Positions 47,966 through 48,851 of a DNA stretch of 48,851 bases are shown here, piece by piece. The stretch spans positions 1 through 48,851 of the forward strand of contig JAWWOH010000108.1 in the NCBI GenBank assembly GCA_033851845.1, given 5' to 3'. Within the stretch, counting starts at the first letter, position 1; every line of letters starts with the position of its first letter. Below the pieces are notes generated by a model. It did not search any database. It worked only from the letters and a program-made list of their open reading frames with translations, and was not told where the DNA came from. Origin of the DNA: RYN-124 sp033851845. GTDB taxonomy: Bacteria; Actinomycetota; Actinomycetes; Mycobacteriales; SCTD01. Made by a program: the position numbers and the translations under genes.

Positions 47966-48851
47966 TCAGGCCTTCTCGAGGCGCTCGACGAGGTGGGCGT
48001 GCTCCTCGGCCAGGGCCTTGGGCAGGTGCTCGCCGAACTGCGCGAAGAACTCGGGGATGAGCCCGGCCTCCTGCTTCCAGACCGCGGTGTCCACCGACAG
48101 CAGGTGGTCGAGGTCGGCGTCCGAGACGTCCAGACCGTCGAGGTCGAGCTCCTCGCGCTTGGGCAGCCGGCCGATCGGCGTCTCGACGCCCTCGGCCGTC
48201 CCCTCGAGCCGGTCGACGATCCACTTGAGCACGCGGCTGTTCTCGCCGAAGCCGGGCCACAGCCACTTGCCCTTGGGGTCCTTGCGGAACCAGTTGACGT
48301 AGTAGATCTTCGGCAGCCTGTCGGCGTCGGTCATGTCGCCGATCTCGAGCCAGTGGGCCATGTAGTCGCCCATGTTGTAGCCGCAGAACGGCAGCATCGC
48401 GAACGGGTCGCGCCGCAGCTGGCCGATGGCACCGACCGCCGCGGCGGTGGTCTCGGACGAGACGGTCGAGCCGAGGAAGACGCCCTGCTGCCAGTCGAAC
48501 GCCTCGGTCACCAGCGGAACGGCAGTCGCGCGGCGGCCGCCGAACAGGATCGCCGAGATCGGGACGCCCTTAGGGTCCTCCCACTCCGGGGCGATGGTCG
48601 GGCACTGACCGGCCGGCGTGGTGAAGCGGGCGTTCGGGTGCGCCGCCGGGGTCTCCGACTGCGGGGTCCAGTCGTTGCCCTTCCAGTCGGTCAGGTGTGC
48701 GGGCGGCTCCTCGGTCAGGCCCTCCCACCACACGTCGCCGTCGTCGGTGAGCGCGACGTTGGTGAAGATGGAGTTGCCGTAGAACGTCTTCACGGCGTTG
48801 GCGTTGGTGTCCTCGCCGGTGCCAGGCGCGACGCCGAAGAAGCCCGCCTCC
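47966..48851 (-). CDS. pckG: GTP-dependent phosphoenolpyruvate carboxykinase (5' part cut by window edge)
   Basis: C-terminal 294 residues of a GTP-type PEPCK, which makes PEP from oxaloacetate in gluconeogenesis and anaplerosis. Diagnostic segments: WEDPKGVPISAILFGGRR, FLGSTVSSETTAAA, PFCGYNMGDYMAHWL and WFRKDPKGKWLWPGFGENSRVL. The P-loop and metal site lie beyond the right edge. The GTP-type enzyme is usual in actinobacteria. The stop at 47966 leaves 44 nt to the zinc-ribbon membrane protein gene. Confidence 0.95.
   Translation of the reverse strand, partial: EAGFFGVAPGTGEDTNANAVKTFYGNSIFTNVALTDDGDVWWEGLTEEPPAHLTDWKGNDWTPQSETPAAHPNARFTTPAGQCPTIAPEWEDPKGVPISAILFGGRRATAVPLVTEAFDWQQGVFLGSTVSSETTAAAVGAIGQLRRDPFAMLPFCGYNMGDYMAHWLEIGDMTDADRLPKIYYVNWFRKDPKGKWLWPGFGENSRVLKWIVDRLEGTAEGVETPIGRLPKREELDLDGLDVSDADLDHLLSVDTAVWKQEAGLIPEFFAQFGEHLPKALAEEHAHLVERLEKA

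Overview
The window is high-GC chromosomal DNA from an actinomycete (Actinomycetota). Lineage markers are a mycothiol biosynthesis deacetylase (mshB), a GTP-type PEP carboxykinase, an Lsr2-type DNA-binding domain, a DUF6542 membrane protein and a lipid-droplet-type protein. Many start codons lie 6-7 nt behind a TANNNT box, the pattern of leaderless actinobacterial genes. Gene order resembles mycobacterial chromosomes. ychF, DUF6542, ispH, a lipid-droplet-type protein, xseA, xseB, DUF4245, glpX, fumC, phoH2 and a short-chain Z-isoprenyl synthase follow the order I recall for M. tuberculosis Rv1112 down to Rv1086, while typA near mshB recalls Rv1165-Rv1170. The genus cannot be fixed from this sequence. 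I found no rRNA, tRNA, CRISPR array, insertion sequence or prophage.

Layout. 1-3.3 kb (minus): mshB (cut by the left edge), yqgE and typA. 3.4-7.3 kb (plus): a 178-aa protein translationally coupled to a large class III nucleotide cyclase/ATPase. 7.5-10.9 kb: a succinate dehydrogenase operon sdhCAB. 11-15.2 kb: a Nudix hydrolase with a DUF998 membrane protein, a zinc-ribbon protein, a secreted BNR/sialidase-like protein, and a metallohydrolase/DUF2786 pair. 15.2-18.1 kb (minus): a class F-like sortase coupled to a Cys-repeat surface protein, and an Lsr2/DUF4190/septum-formation fusion. 18.3-27.3 kb: a single-domain response regulator, then a housekeeping block (ychF, rmuC, DUF6542, ispH, lipid-droplet-type protein, xseA, a GNAT gene, xseB, DUF4245). 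27.3-30.2 kb (minus): a four-gene operon of flavin reductase, TetR regulator, unknown protein and kynureninase-like enzyme. 30.3-35.5 kb (plus): an HTH-Mop regulator with modABC, then glpX, exonuclease III and DUF1697. 35.6-42.6 kb: three secreted proteins around fumC, one carrying an LPATG sorting signal. 42.8-44.9 kb: a NarL-type two-component pair. 45-48.9 kb (minus): a 52-aa secreted peptide, phoH2, a Z-isoprenyl synthase, a zinc-ribbon membrane protein and pckG (cut by the right edge).

Central carbon genes are concentrated here: sdhCAB, fumC, glpX and pckG together cover succinate to malate and two gluconeogenic steps. The second theme is the cell surface: a sortase, one conventional LPATG substrate, one candidate substrate with an unconventional signal, and several unanchored secreted proteins. 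The most notable non-coding signals are two 45-bp inverted-repeat elements behind xseA, two hairpins near the small secreted peptide with the same loop and compensated stems, a 12-bp inverted repeat between typA and yqgE, and a perfect palindrome before the secreted Ser/Pro-linker protein.
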